Assembly: GCA_900696535.1 (NCBI GenBank)
Contig: CAADGM010000174.1
Span: forward strand, 1 to 47,963
DNA length: 47,963 nt
Origin: an uncultured Planctomycetota bacterium
GTDB lineage: Bacteria; Planctomycetota; Phycisphaerae; UBA1845; Fen-1342
Reading direction: 5' to 3'
Shown: in pieces, positions 1 to 8,108 of the stretch
How the letters are laid out: every line of letters starts with the position of its first letter
How positions within the stretch are numbered: position 1 is the first letter of the stretch
Notes under the pieces: model-generated
Databases searched by the model: none
The model's input: the letters and a program-made list of their open reading frames with translations, nothing else
What the model was told of the DNA's origin: nothing
Translations under genes and position numbers: made by a program

Positions 1-1613
1 CCCCGCCGCTCCAGCACGTCGGCGAGCGCGGCGTGCGCCCGGACATCGCGCGGCTCGATCGCGAGGCCGGCCTCGAACTGCTCCGCTGCCTCGCGCAGAC
101 GGCCGACCTGTGCCAGCGCAGCGCCGAGGTTGAACCGCGCGAGCGCGTCGCGCGGCGCCAGCTCGACCGCAGTCTTCAGTTCGGTCACAGCCTGGTCGAA
201 CCGACCGAGTTGCAGCAGTGCGGCGCCGTAGTTCCGCCGAATGTCGCCCCGCGTCGGCGCGAGCCGCACCGCCTCGCTCAGTGCCGATAGCGCCCGGTCG
301 TAGGCCCGCGCGTCCAGGTAGACCTGGCCGAGCTGCGCGTAAGCGCGGGCGTTCTCCGGCCGGTGTTTCAGCGAATCCATCCAGATCGACTCGGCCGTGC
401 GATACACCTCGTTCCGCTGGATCGTGGCCCACGCCCCGGCGGTCGCCAGACCGACGCCCACGCACACGATGACAGCACCCGCCGCGCGGCGCCCGGCCCG
501 CCGCAGCATCGCCGCGAGCGCCAACACCGCGATCAACACGACGGCGGCCAGAGGCAGGTACATGCGGTGCTCGGCGGTCACCTCGCCGCTGAGTGGAACG
601 AAGCTTGAAGACGGTGCCAGCACGAGGAAGAAGGCCGCAGCCGGGACGCCCACCCCGTGGTTCCGCCAGAGCAGCACGACGGTAAGCAGCAGCGCGCCGC
701 CTACGATCGGGGCAGCCACCAGCAGCAGGTTGACCGACTCGCCCGTGGGCCACGTGCCGTAGTCCAGCACGAGCGGCACCGGCCAGGCCGCAAGCCGCAA
801 GTAATGCGCCACCACCACGACCTGCGTCATGGCGTAGCTCACCGAGGTGTAGCCGCCGGCCTCGAGCCCCACCGATGCACCCCGGTCGCCCGACAGGACG
901 CAGGCCGCCAGGATGATCCAGCCGCCGGCCAGCCCCGCGTAGAGCCGCCAGCGCGCCCGCAGCGCCGCCGTGAAGTCTCCCGATACCAGCGCCCGATCCG
1001 CCAGCAGCACGACCAGCGGCGCCGCAGCCATCGCCTCCTTGCTGGCCATGCCCAGGGCGTTGCAGACCATCGAGGCCACGGCCCAGCCTGGACTGCTGCC
1101 GGCCTCGACCGATCGGAAGAAGCCATAGAGGGTCAGGAGGAAGAAGAGCGCCAGCAGCGCCTCGCTGCGGGAGATCACGTGGTGCAGCGCGTCGGTATTG
1201 AGCGGGTGCGCCGCCCAGACCAGCGCCACGCCCGCCGCGATCGGCAGGGCCTGCTCACGCAGGTGGGCTGGCACGCGCGGCATGCGCAGGCCGCGCTGTA
1301 CAGTGGCCAGGAGTGCCAGCGCGCACCCCAGGTGGATGGCCACGTTGAGAACGTGGTAGCCCGCGACGTTGAGCCCACCGACGGCGTGATTCACGGCGAG
1401 CGAGAAAGCGACCACGGGCCGCCCGCTGGCGCCGGTGCCGGCTGGCGCGGTGAGCGACGCAGGGGGCAGCAGCGTACGGATGTTCGGGTTTGTGACGATC
1501 CCCCGCAGGTCGTCGAAGATGAACGGCCCCGTGAGGCTGTTGGCGTACGCGCTCACGACCACGACGACGACCGCGCCGCGCGCCAGCCAGGGTCCGGCCG
1601 TCGTGGTTGTCAC
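1..1613 (-). CDS. TMTC-like polytopic membrane protein with C-terminal TPR repeats (partial, 3' end outside window)
   Basis: The minus-strand frame is open from a GTG at 1613 to the left edge, giving 537 residues without the stop. The N-terminal part has the FIFDD...VTNPNI pattern seen in TMTC/PMT-like membrane proteins, followed by many hydrophobic segments, a GRPVVAFSLAVNHAVGG stretch, WAAHPLNTDALHH and an EHRMYLPLA motif (about 590-560). From about position 400 down to 1 the protein turns into tetratricopeptide repeats (AYAQLGQVYLDARAYDRAL, then NYGAALLQLGRFDQAV, then ARFNLGAALAQVGRLREA). Family members are integral membrane proteins with a cytoplasmic or periplasmic TPR tail; some eukaryotic relatives are O-mannosyltransferases, but activity here is unproven. 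It starts 17 nt after the clpX stop, so it probably shares the clpX transcript. The GTG start is supported by GGGAGCTGGCGGCGAG just upstream. Confidence 0.8.
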   Translation of the reverse strand, partial: MTTTTAGPWLARGAVVVVVVSAYANSLTGPFIFDDLRGIVTNPNIRTLLPPASLTAPAGTGASGRPVVAFSLAVNHAVGGLNVAGYHVLNVAIHLGCALALLATVQRGLRMPRVPAHLREQALPIAAGVALVWAAHPLNTDALHHVISRSEALLALFFLLTLYGFFRSVEAGSSPGWAVASMVCNALGMASKEAMAAAPLVVLLADRALVSGDFTAALRARWRLYAGLAGGWIILAACVLSGDRGASVGLEAGGYTSVSYAMTQVVVVAHYLRLAAWPVPLVLDYGTWPTGESVNLLLVAAPIVGGALLLTVVLLWRNHGVGVPAAAFFLVLAPSSSFVPLSGEVTAEHRMYLPLAAVVLIAVLALAAMLRRAGRRAAGAVIVCVGVGLATAGAWATIQRNEVYRTAESIWMDSLKHRPENARAYAQLGQVYLDARAYDRALSALSEAVRLAPTRGDIRRNYGAALLQLGRFDQAVTELKTAVELAPRDALARFNLGAALAQVGRLREAAEQFEAGLAIEPRDVRAHAALADVLERR

Positions 1614-1630
1614 CTCGCCGCCAGCTCCCG

Positions 1631-2914
1631 TCAGGCCGATTCCTTGCGCAGGCGACCCGGCGCGAGCAGGTCGGCTTCGCCGCGAACCACCTCGGGCGTC
1701 ACGGTGTAGGTCTGGTTGGGCTTGACCTCGGGCAGCTCGAACAGGAAGTCGAGCATGAACTCCTCGACCACCGAGCGCAGGGCGCGGGCGCCGGTGTCGC
1801 GCTCGAGTGCCTTGCGGGCGATGAGGTGCAGCGCCTCGGGGGTGAACTCGAGCTTGGCGCCTTCCATCTGGAAGAGCTTCTGATACTGCTTGACCAGCGC
1901 GTTCTTCGGCTCGGTCAGGATGTTCACCAGCACCGTCTCATCGAGCGGCATGAGCGGGCAGCACACCGGCAGGCGGCCAACGAACTCGGGGATCATGCCG
2001 AACTCGATCAGGTCGTCGGGCGTGACCTCGCTGAGCACGCGGCCGAGTTGACGCGTTTCGTCGTCGTACCGGGCGGGCTCGCTGGCAAAGCCGATCTTCT
2101 TGCGTCCCAGCCGCTTGCTGACGATGCGGTCCAGGCCGACGAACGTGCCGCCGCAGATGAACAGGATGTTGGTCGTGTCCATCTGGATGTACTGCTGCTC
2201 GGGGTGCTTGCGCCCGCCCTGGGGCGGGATGTTGGATACGGTCCCCTCGAGCATCTTGAGCAGGGCCTGCTGCACGCCTTCGCCCGAGACGTCGCGGGTG
2301 ATGCTGACGTTGTTCCAGGTCTTGCCGATCTTGTCGATCTCGTCGATGTAGATGATGCCCCGCTGGGCCGCCTCGAGGTCGTAGTCGGCGTTCTGGAGCA
2401 GGCGCAGGAGGATGTTCTCCACGTCCTCGCCCACGTAGCCTGCCTCGGTCAGCGTGGTCGCGTCGCCGATGGCGAAGGGCACCTTCAGTACGCGGGCCAG
2501 CGTGCGGGCCAGGAGCGTCTTGCCGCTGCCGGTCGGCCCGATCAACAGGATGTTGCTCTTGTCGATCTCGACGTCGTTCTCGCCCATCGCGTCGAAGTGG
2601 GCCAGCCGCTTGTAGTGGTTGTGCACCGCGACCGACAGGGCCCGTTTGGCGCCGTCCTGGCCGATCACGTACTGGTCGAGGAACTCGTACAACTCGCGCG
2701 GCTTGGGGATCGTCTTGACCCCCGGGCGCACCTTCCCGCTGCGCCGCCGCTCCTCCTTGATCAGGTTGTGGCACAGCTCCACGCAGGAGGCGCAGATGAA
2801 GACGTCGCTGGCCCCTTCCACCATCGGGCCGGCGTCACGATGGCTCTTGCCGCAGAAGCTGCAAACGCTCGCTCGCCGACCACGGTTGCCGCCGCTGCCT
2901 CGGGTACCGCTCAT
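1631..2914 (-). CDS. clpX: ATP-dependent Clp protease ATP-binding subunit ClpX
   Basis: AAA+ unfoldase that recognises tagged substrates, threads them through a hexameric ring and feeds ClpP in the cytoplasm. The 427-residue product has the N-terminal zinc-binding domain (Cys18, Cys21, Cys41, Cys44), Walker A GPTGSGKT (126-133), the pore-loop GYVG (159-162), Walker B IIYIDEID (187-194), the IGF loop used to dock on ClpP (in KKIGFASE) and a C-terminal small domain with the sensor-2 arginine (GARALRS). Length matches the family. The start is preceded by GGGAGG at normal spacing and a sigma70-like promoter at 2999-3027. clpP is not adjacent within this window, unlike many bacteria. The next gene downstream is the TPR membrane protein, 17 nt away. 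Identification is secure. Confidence 0.98.
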   Translation of the reverse strand: MSGTRGSGGNRGRRASVCSFCGKSHRDAGPMVEGASDVFICASCVELCHNLIKEERRRSGKVRPGVKTIPKPRELYEFLDQYVIGQDGAKRALSVAVHNHYKRLAHFDAMGENDVEIDKSNILLIGPTGSGKTLLARTLARVLKVPFAIGDATTLTEAGYVGEDVENILLRLLQNADYDLEAAQRGIIYIDEIDKIGKTWNNVSITRDVSGEGVQQALLKMLEGTVSNIPPQGGRKHPEQQYIQMDTTNILFICGGTFVGLDRIVSKRLGRKKIGFASEPARYDDETRQLGRVLSEVTPDDLIEFGMIPEFVGRLPVCCPLMPLDETVLVNILTEPKNALVKQYQKLFQMEGAKLEFTPEALHLIARKALERDTGARALRSVVEEFMLDFLFELPEVKPNQTYTVTPEVVRGEADLLAPGRLRKESA

Positions 2915-2998
2915 GAACCTCCCTCGGTCCCGTCCCGGGACGGGGTCAACACGCGCGCCTGTCCCCCGCGACCGTGCCGTGGTCGCCGTCTATCCTCG

Positions 2999-3027
2999 AT
3001 TCTATCGGCACGCACGCCAAGTTCCAA
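2999..3027 (-). promoter_or_regulatory. Predicted sigma70-type promoter for clpX
   Basis: On the minus strand TTGGAA (3027-3022) and TAGAAT (3004-2999) are separated by exactly 17 nt. The predicted start of transcription near 2992 leaves a leader of roughly 80 nt before the clpX ATG at 2914. Sequence match only. Confidence 0.5.
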
Positions 3028-3053
3028 ACATGCCCCCGCCGCCCGCCCCCGCG

Positions 3054-3350
3054 CTAGTTCCCCGCTGGCGGGGGCGCGCGGCCCGCGTCTGGTCGACCGC
3101 CGGACTGTCCTGCCCGAGGCGCGTGCCGCACACCGGCCAGCCGGTCGCGCATGCGCTCGTATTCCAGCTCGGTGATCTCCCCGCGGGCTTTCAGGTCGCG
3201 CAAGTTCTGGAGCGTCATCTCCTGCCCTGCCGGCTCACTCCGCGCCCAGCGCCGCACGGACATGATGATGACCGCGCCGACCACGACCGCCCCCACCACC
3301 CCGAGCAGTGCGTATAGCAGTCCCCACGCGAGATCGCTGTTCATAGACAC
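3054..3350 (-). CDS. Small single-pass membrane protein with SHOCT-like C-terminal motif
   Basis: The 98-residue protein has one long hydrophobic segment (about residues 9-32, LLYALLGVVGAVVVGAVIIM) followed by a short basic stretch and a SHOCT-type helix (LQNLRDLKARGEITELEYE, about 47-65). SHOCT modules are short C-terminal domains thought to mediate oligomerisation and are common on membrane proteins of unknown function. The last 25 residues are Pro/Gly/Ala/Arg-rich and probably disordered. It lies between the STN-like gene and clpX on the same strand, with a large hairpin (3355-3394) directly before it. No enzymatic role can be suggested. Confidence 0.75.
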   Translation of the reverse strand: MSMNSDLAWGLLYALLGVVGAVVVGAVIIMSVRRWARSEPAGQEMTLQNLRDLKARGEITELEYERMRDRLAGVRHAPRAGQSGGRPDAGRAPPPAGN

Positions 3351-3354
3351 AATG

Positions 3355-3394
3355 GCGGCGGGTGCCGGACCGTGTTCCGGTCGTCGCCCGCCGC
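3355..3394 (-). terminator. Long hairpin between STN-like gene and SHOCT gene (candidate terminator or attenuator)
   Basis: GCGGCGGG (3355-3362) pairs perfectly with CCCGCCGC (3387-3394), and an inner CCGGA (3365-3369) pairs with TCCGG (3376-3380). It lies 17 nt after the stop of the STN-like gene on the minus strand and just upstream of the SHOCT start. There is no T-run, so it may be a transcript-stabilising stem rather than an intrinsic terminator. Confidence 0.45.
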
Positions 3395-3410
3395 AGCGTT
3401 TCCTGCCAAC

Positions 3411-4178
3411 CTATTCGGTGATGTACCCGCCGAGACGCTGGTGTACCAGGATCGTGTTCGTGACGATCAGCAGGTTCCCGTATGCCTCGATCCGGCCTGG
3501 GGCGCCGACGCCGCCGGTGCCGCCGCCCGTGGCAGTGGTCTCCCAGCTATCCGGCTCGATCGTGGCCTGGATGACGCGGATCAGGGCTTCCATCTCAGGC
3601 TGGCGCTCGCCGGGCTGATTCTGCTGCTGGCGCTGCTGATTCTGCTGATTCTGGAAGAGGCTGCTGCCGCCGCCGCCACCGGTCGCCCCGAGCCCCTGGC
3701 TTTGCTGCATTTGCGGCCGCTCGGCGTTCTCGACGCGGATCATGAGGTCGGAGACGTCGTACACCTTCGTGATGACCTCTTTGCCGAGGTCTTCATCCGT
3801 GGAGATGATCAGGAGATTGCCACTCATGCGATACGCCAGCTTGACGTCTGAGCCAGCGGCGTAATTGAGCACCATCCAGAGAACCACGGAGAAGCGCTGG
3901 TTCTTGGCCAGGACCGAGATCGGCACGTCCTGCTGGACGCCGGCCTCCTTGAGCTTCTCCCAGCGGACCGAGATGTTGGTCTGGGTCATGTCCTGGAGGA
4001 ACTGGACGGCCTGCTCGAATGGCACCTGGTCGAAGCGAACTTCGGGGATGACCGTGTCGAGCAGCCGCAGCGTGAGTGGCTTCATGCTGCGGGCCGACGC
4101 CTTCGGGGCCAGCGCCTGGGCGAGCGCAGGAACGGACAGCACGAGCGCCGCCATCATTGCCACGACGAGCCTTCTCAT
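3411..4178 (-). CDS. Exported STN/secretin-N-like protein lacking a secretin domain
   Basis: The 255-residue protein starts with a signal peptide (MRRLVVAMMAALVLSVPALAQA). ATG 4178 is preferred over the upstream in-frame start at 4223 because it places the signal peptide first and has AAGG 9 nt upstream. Residues about 30-135 look like the STN/secretin short domain (VIPEVRFDQVPFEQAVQFL, then a LAYRMSGNLLIIST strand). A Gly/Gln-rich linker follows (GGGGGSS, QNQQNQQRQQQNQ), then a second small alpha/beta unit (ALIRVIQATIEPDSW ... YGNLLIVTN ... VHQRLGGYI). This double arrangement is common in planctomycete exported proteins of unknown function. The outer-membrane secretin barrel and any gate are absent, so it is not itself a channel. 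Confidence 0.75.
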   Translation of the reverse strand: MRRLVVAMMAALVLSVPALAQALAPKASARSMKPLTLRLLDTVIPEVRFDQVPFEQAVQFLQDMTQTNISVRWEKLKEAGVQQDVPISVLAKNQRFSVVLWMVLNYAAGSDVKLAYRMSGNLLIISTDEDLGKEVITKVYDVSDLMIRVENAERPQMQQSQGLGATGGGGGSSLFQNQQNQQRQQQNQPGERQPEMEALIRVIQATIEPDSWETTATGGGTGGVGAPGRIEAYGNLLIVTNTILVHQRLGGYITE

Positions 4179-4246
4179 CGCACTACGCCTTAGATAAGTA
4201 GCTCGGCACTTCGCGGACCCCAAATCAACGTCCGCTTCGTCCCGGA

Positions 4247-4255
4247 ATTATAGCA
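4247..4255 (-). promoter_or_regulatory. Extended -10 promoter for the STN-like gene
   Basis: The minus strand reads TGCTATAAT (4255-4247), a perfect TATAAT preceded by the TGn extension. No good -35 is visible, as is usual for extended -10 promoters. The expected transcription start near 4240 leaves about 60 nt of leader before ATG 4178. Confidence 0.5.
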
Positions 4256-4442
4256 CCGGCCGGGGACCGCCGTATACGGGGGGGCGAACGGCCTTTCTAC
4301 TGTCGGGCCCCGCGGGCGGGGCTGCGGCGCTTCGGGGCGGCCCGTGAGCGAGGTCGGCCGACCGGGAGCCTCCCCGTGGGTACCCGCCGCGCCCGGGCCC
4401 CGCGGTCGCAGGCCGGAATTGCCCGGGCGTGTCAAAAGGCGC

Positions 4443-5354
4443 ATGATCGCACGCATGCCCGGGCAGACGCTCACCGAGATTCGCGGCCTGCTCGCCCTGG
4501 CCGGCCTGGCCCCACAGCACCGGCTCGGGCAGAACTTTCTGATCGACCTCAATCTGATGCGCAAGCTCGTCGGTGCGGGAAAGGTGGTCTCTTCCGACAC
4601 CGTGCTTGAGGTCGGGCCGGGCACGGGGTCACTCACGGAGTGCCTGCTGGCACAGGGGGCCACGGTCGTTGCCGTGGAAATCGATCGGGGGCTCCAGGAC
4701 CTGCTGCGGGCCCGGCTGGGTGGCGAGGCCCGGTTCCGGCTGGTGGCCGGCGACGCCTTGGCGGGCAAGCATCGTGTCAGCCCGGCCGTCGTCGAAGCAC
4801 TGCGGTCGGCGCCGCCGCGCGCGGGCGGCCACTACAAGCTGGTCGCCAATCTGCCCTACCAGGTTGCCACGCCGTTGCTGATCGATCTGCTGCTGGGCCA
4901 GCTCCCGTTCGAACGACTCGCCTGCACGATTCAGAGGGAGGTTGGCGAGCGGCTGATTGCCGAGGCGGGCACCGAGGCCTACGGCGTCGTCTCGGTGCTC
5001 GCGGCGGCGCTGGCCGACGTCGAGATCGTGGCGCGCGTGCCCGCGACGGCCTTCTGGCCAGCGCCGAAGGTCGAGTCGGTCATGCTCCGAGTCCGGCCGA
5101 AGCCGTCCGACGCGCGCGAGGTCGCCGACGTGGCCGCGTTTGTGGCGCTGGTGCAGCGGGCGTTTCAGCAGCGGCGCAAGATGCTGCGGCGGGCGCTGGC
5201 GGAGGTGGGGGCCGCGGCGATGGAGGCGTGCCTGACCGCGGCGGAGGCTAGTGCAACGTCACGTCCTGAGGACCTGACACCAGCACAGTGGCGCCGTCTG
5301 TTTGCGGCACTCCCGGGGTGCCGAGCAGGTGATCCGCCACGAACGCCTCGATGA
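4443..5354 (+). CDS. rsmA: 16S rRNA (adenine-N6,N6) dimethyltransferase RsmA/KsgA
   Basis: SAM-dependent enzyme that dimethylates two adjacent adenines near the 3' end of 16S rRNA during small-subunit maturation. The protein shows the family opening (HRLGQNFLID), the SAM-binding motif EVGPGTGSLT, the acidic end of strand 2 (VVAVEIDRGL), the catalytic NLPY motif (VANLPYQVATPLL) and the C-terminal helical domain ending in LTPAQWRRLFAAL. ATG 4443 is chosen over 4344 because the added N-terminus is Pro/Arg-rich and not family-like; ATG 4455 is also possible. AAAAGG lies at 4434-4439. The 3' end overlaps the convergent lipoprotein gene by 107 nt. Identification is secure, the start less so. Confidence 0.95.
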   Translation: MIARMPGQTLTEIRGLLALAGLAPQHRLGQNFLIDLNLMRKLVGAGKVVSSDTVLEVGPGTGSLTECLLAQGATVVAVEIDRGLQDLLRARLGGEARFRLVAGDALAGKHRVSPAVVEALRSAPPRAGGHYKLVANLPYQVATPLLIDLLLGQLPFERLACTIQREVGERLIAEAGTEAYGVVSVLAAALADVEIVARVPATAFWPAPKVESVMLRVRPKPSDAREVADVAAFVALVQRAFQQRRKMLRRALAEVGAAAMEACLTAAEASATSRPEDLTPAQWRRLFAALPGCRAGDPPRTPR

Positions 5355-6036
5355 AGGCGGGACTCGTGCTGTCGAAATGCCCGCCCCAGTAGCCGAGCTG
5401 CTGGAACTCGGGCCGCCACGCGATGTTGACCACACGCTCGTCGGCGGGCGGGGGCGGGTGCAGCCCGACGGCCCCCGCGCCATCCTGGAAGAACACGCCG
5501 TCGATTGTGCCGAACACCTTCATCGGGCCGGTGAGCACGGCGTCGGTCGGCGAGTAGTAGCAGTAGATCTTGCCGCGGACGTGCTCGAGGGCCGCACTGA
5601 CATCGTAGCGGTGCCACAGGCTCGAGCTGAGGAGCACGACGTTGTTCACCGAGTACTCGTCGCGCAGGTCCTCGAGGGCCCAGATCGCGATGCCGGTGCC
5701 TGCGGACAAGCCGACCAGGTTGATGTCGCGGCCCGGGTAGGCGTCGCTGTACTCCTGAATCGCCTCGGCCAGGCGCTTCGACGCCAGGCGGGCGAACGCC
5801 CGCACCGACTGGTCGATCGCGACGTTGAACGAGTAGGTCCAGTGCAGCCGGGCGACTTCCCCCTGATAACCGCGCGCCCGCAGGCCGCGGCGCAGGCCGG
5901 CGTCGCCCAGGTCGACGTTTCCCGCGCCCGGAATGTAGAAGATGATCCCGTGCTCGGCACGCGGACCGAAGCGCGGTGCGCAGCCCAGCAGGCCGCCGAG
6001 CAGCAGCAGCGGCACGAACCGGTGCACGGCGCGCAT
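5248..6036 (-). CDS. Lipoprotein with alpha/beta-hydrolase-like fold
   Basis: The 262-residue product has a lipoprotein signal with Cys19 after LLG, so it is expected to be membrane-anchored. The body resembles an alpha/beta hydrolase: an early strand followed by an oxyanion-type turn (IIFYIPGAGN), a nucleophile-elbow region GLSAGTG (serine in G-x-S-x-G), and a late segment YWGGHFDST that could carry the catalytic His. The start at 6036 is preferred over 6087 because of GGGAGG nearby and the signal peptide. It lies 60 nt after the hypothetical gene 6097-6504 on the same strand. Its C-terminus overlaps rsmA on the other strand by 107 nt. The substrate cannot be guessed. Confidence 0.75.
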   Translation of the reverse strand: MRAVHRFVPLLLLGGLLGCAPRFGPRAEHGIIFYIPGAGNVDLGDAGLRRGLRARGYQGEVARLHWTYSFNVAIDQSVRAFARLASKRLAEAIQEYSDAYPGRDINLVGLSAGTGIAIWALEDLRDEYSVNNVVLLSSSLWHRYDVSAALEHVRGKIYCYYSPTDAVLTGPMKVFGTIDGVFFQDGAGAVGLHPPPPADERVVNIAWRPEFQQLGYWGGHFDSTSPAFIEAFVADHLLGTPGVPQTDGATVLVSGPQDVTLH

Positions 6037-6096
6037 GACTACCTCCCTCGCGAAGCGGCGCGGCGAGCTCGACCGACAACGACTCAATCGACGCGT

Positions 6097-6504
6097 CTAG
6101 TCGCGGCCTTCGCCGGCGCCGGCGCGAAAACCCGGGATCCGCAGGTTCTCGGTCGGCTTCTCGTCCGGATGGACCGCGAAAACCTCGACGCGGGTGATAT
6201 CCTCAAACGGCACGACGATCACGTAGGCGCCGACCTGGTAATTCTCGTCCACCGGGACGCACTCGAATGCCAGGGCGCTGCTGGTTCCGATCTCGGCGAT
6301 CTCGCGCATCTCGTAGCTGAGCCCGTCCTTGAGGTACAGGATCGTGCGCGTCTCGAGCTGGCTCACGTAGTCGCGGAACGGCTGCCCGGGGTCGGCGTTG
6401 GGGTCGCGCGGCGCGTCCGGGAACTTCCGCAAGCCGCAACGCCGCTTCGCCTCGTCGATTTGCCGCTTCAGTCCGCTACCGTGAAACCAGTCGTAATTGA
6501 ACAT
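6097..6504 (-). CDS. Conserved-looking hypothetical protein, cytoplasmic
   Basis: The 135-residue product has no signal peptide or membrane segment. It begins MFNYDWFHGSGLKRQ and has an acidic, beta-rich C-terminal half with a VGAYVIVVPFEDITRVEVF stretch. I do not recognise a family. ATG 6504 is chosen over 6582 because GGAG sits 7 nt upstream. It is divergently oriented from queG (68 nt between starts) and precedes the lipoprotein gene, probably in one transcript. Coding reality is supported by the start context, codon pattern and gene packing. Confidence 0.65.
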   Translation of the reverse strand: MFNYDWFHGSGLKRQIDEAKRRCGLRKFPDAPRDPNADPGQPFRDYVSQLETRTILYLKDGLSYEMREIAEIGTSSALAFECVPVDENYQVGAYVIVVPFEDITRVEVFAVHPDEKPTENLRIPGFRAGAGEGRD

Positions 6505-6572
6505 GAACGCACTCCGGGCGGGACGATCGTCGCGCCACGCCGGCGCCGGCCGACCGCCTTCGTCCAGCGCCC

Positions 6573-7616
6573 GTGGTATCATCGGTCCAGGTGTCGCCTC
6601 ACGACAAAGCCCAGCTCGCCAAGGCGCTCGCCCGGCAAGTAGGTTTCGACCTCGTCGGGGTTGCCCACCCCGGACCGAGTCGTCGAGCCGGGCATTATAG
6701 GGACTGGTTGGCGCGCGGCTACCACGGGGAGATGGCCTACCTCGAGCGGACCGCGGAGACCCGGCTGAACCCGGCCACCCTGCTCCCCGGTGTGCGTTCG
6801 ATCATTTGCGTGGGGCTCCTGTACAAGCGGACCGACGGGTACCAGCCGCTCGCGGGACGCGACAACCGGGCCCCCGTAGTTCCGACCGCCGCCGACGCGA
6901 CGGCGCGGGCCGTCGGGCGTGTGGCCCAGTATGCCCGCGGAGTCGACTATCACGTCGTCCTGCATCGCATGCTGCGGCAACTGGCACTGCGGCTCAGCGC
7001 AGCCCTCAAGGACGTAAGGTGGACGTGGCGCGCCTGCGTTGACAGCGCGCCGGTGCTCGAGCGCGAGCTGGCCGCGCGAGCCGGACTCGGCTGGATCGGC
7101 CGAAACACGTGCCTGCTCAATGCCGGCCTCGGGTCGTACATTCTGCTGGGCGAGCTTCTCACGACGCTCGAACTGGCCGAAGACGAGCCGGTCACCGAGC
7201 GGTGCGCCCGTTGCACGCGATGCATCGACGCGTGCCCGACGCAAGCGCTCCGCGCACCGTACGAGCTCGACGCCCGCCGGTGCATTGCGTACCTGACCAT
7301 CGAGCACCGGTCAGCAATTCCCGACGAGCTTCACAGGCTCGTGGGCGCGTGGGTATTCGGCTGCGATGTGTGCCAGCAGGTGTGCCAGTTCAATCACAGC
7401 ACGCCGCTTGGCACGCACCCGGACCTGATAGCGAACCTCATTCCGCCCGAGATTCCGCTCGAGTCGCTCGTGACGCTGACCAGCGGTGGCTACCGTCGGC
7501 TGACGCGAGGTACTGCCGCACGCCGGGCCTGCCTGAGCATGTGGCGGCGCAACGCGGCGGTCGCGGCAAGGAATGCGGCGAGCCGGCCGGATGCACCCCG
7601 AACGGACTCTGCGTGA
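6573..7616 (+). CDS. queG: Epoxyqueuosine reductase QueG
   Basis: Cobalamin- and iron-sulfur-dependent enzyme that reduces epoxyqueuosine to queuosine in the wobble position of GUN tRNAs, the last step of the pathway. The product (347 residues from GTG 6573) shows the family N-terminus (GFDLVGVAHPGPS), a DSAPVLERELAARAGLGWIG block, an 8Fe-ferredoxin-type pair of clusters (CARCTRCIDACP at about 211-222 and CDVCQQVC at about 264-271) and ends shortly after, without the HEAT-like tail of some homologues. An alternative GTG at 6591 would leave a TATCAT hexamer nine nt upstream as a possible -10 of a leaderless message. queA, the preceding pathway step, is in the same window at 21568. Confidence 0.95.
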   Translation: MVSSVQVSPHDKAQLAKALARQVGFDLVGVAHPGPSRRAGHYRDWLARGYHGEMAYLERTAETRLNPATLLPGVRSIICVGLLYKRTDGYQPLAGRDNRAPVVPTAADATARAVGRVAQYARGVDYHVVLHRMLRQLALRLSAALKDVRWTWRACVDSAPVLERELAARAGLGWIGRNTCLLNAGLGSYILLGELLTTLELAEDEPVTERCARCTRCIDACPTQALRAPYELDARRCIAYLTIEHRSAIPDELHRLVGAWVFGCDVCQQVCQFNHSTPLGTHPDLIANLIPPEIPLESLVTLTSGGYRRLTRGTAARRACLSMWRRNAAVAARNAASRPDAPRTDSA

Positions 7617-8108
7617 CCGGTTACGGTTGCTCGGCGCTACGCCGTGGCTGACTCGGGCTCGCGCACGGTGCCGCGGCTGCGGCGCGTCCGTGGATGGGCG
7701 CCCGGCTGGGACCGGGCGGGATCGCTTTGAGACAGTTAGGAGCCCCTCGAGGCATTGCGGCGGACGACGCGGGGATATTGGATTTGGGGTAGGGGTTGAC
7801 GCTTATCAGTTTCCCCGAATCGCTGAATGTAACTTGATGTTTGACATAAGGTTCTGGCCACTAACCGTGACGCGGCAGATCAGGCCGAGGTAATTTGCGC
7901 GCCGAGCCGGCCGTAGGCTGCCTAAAATCGTGTTTCGGTGTCGGCCGTGGTTTCATAAAATGTGGTCGAGTCACGTCCGCGACGGCCTGTCGGCGGCCGG
8001 GCCTGGGGCCCCGCACAGATCGCGCGGAGCACACCCTCCTGTAGACAGACGAGTTCGTAGGACAATGGAGCGACGCTCGGCGCGCGCTCCTCGAGCACGG
8101 AGTAGGCA
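7617..8108 (+). other. Long intergenic region upstream of the propeller protein
   Basis: About 490 nt without a convincing gene on either strand. The first third is GC-rich; 7770-7970 is distinctly more AT-rich than surrounding coding DNA. It holds a perfect TTGACA (7841-7846) without a matching -10 and a TAAAAT (7956-7961) without a good -35, so the promoter for the gene at 8109 is not settled. GGAG lies just before ATG 8109. Confidence 0.4.

Noticed and set aside
657-1709. A 350-codon plus-strand frame over the TPR membrane protein and the clpX 3' end
   Set aside because: The minus-strand frame gives coherent membrane and TPR sequence; the plus-strand frame is Arg/Gln-rich shadow.
7841-7869. 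Perfect TTGACA as a promoter of the propeller gene
   Set aside because: No acceptable -10 lies 16-18 nt downstream, so I did not annotate it as a promoter.
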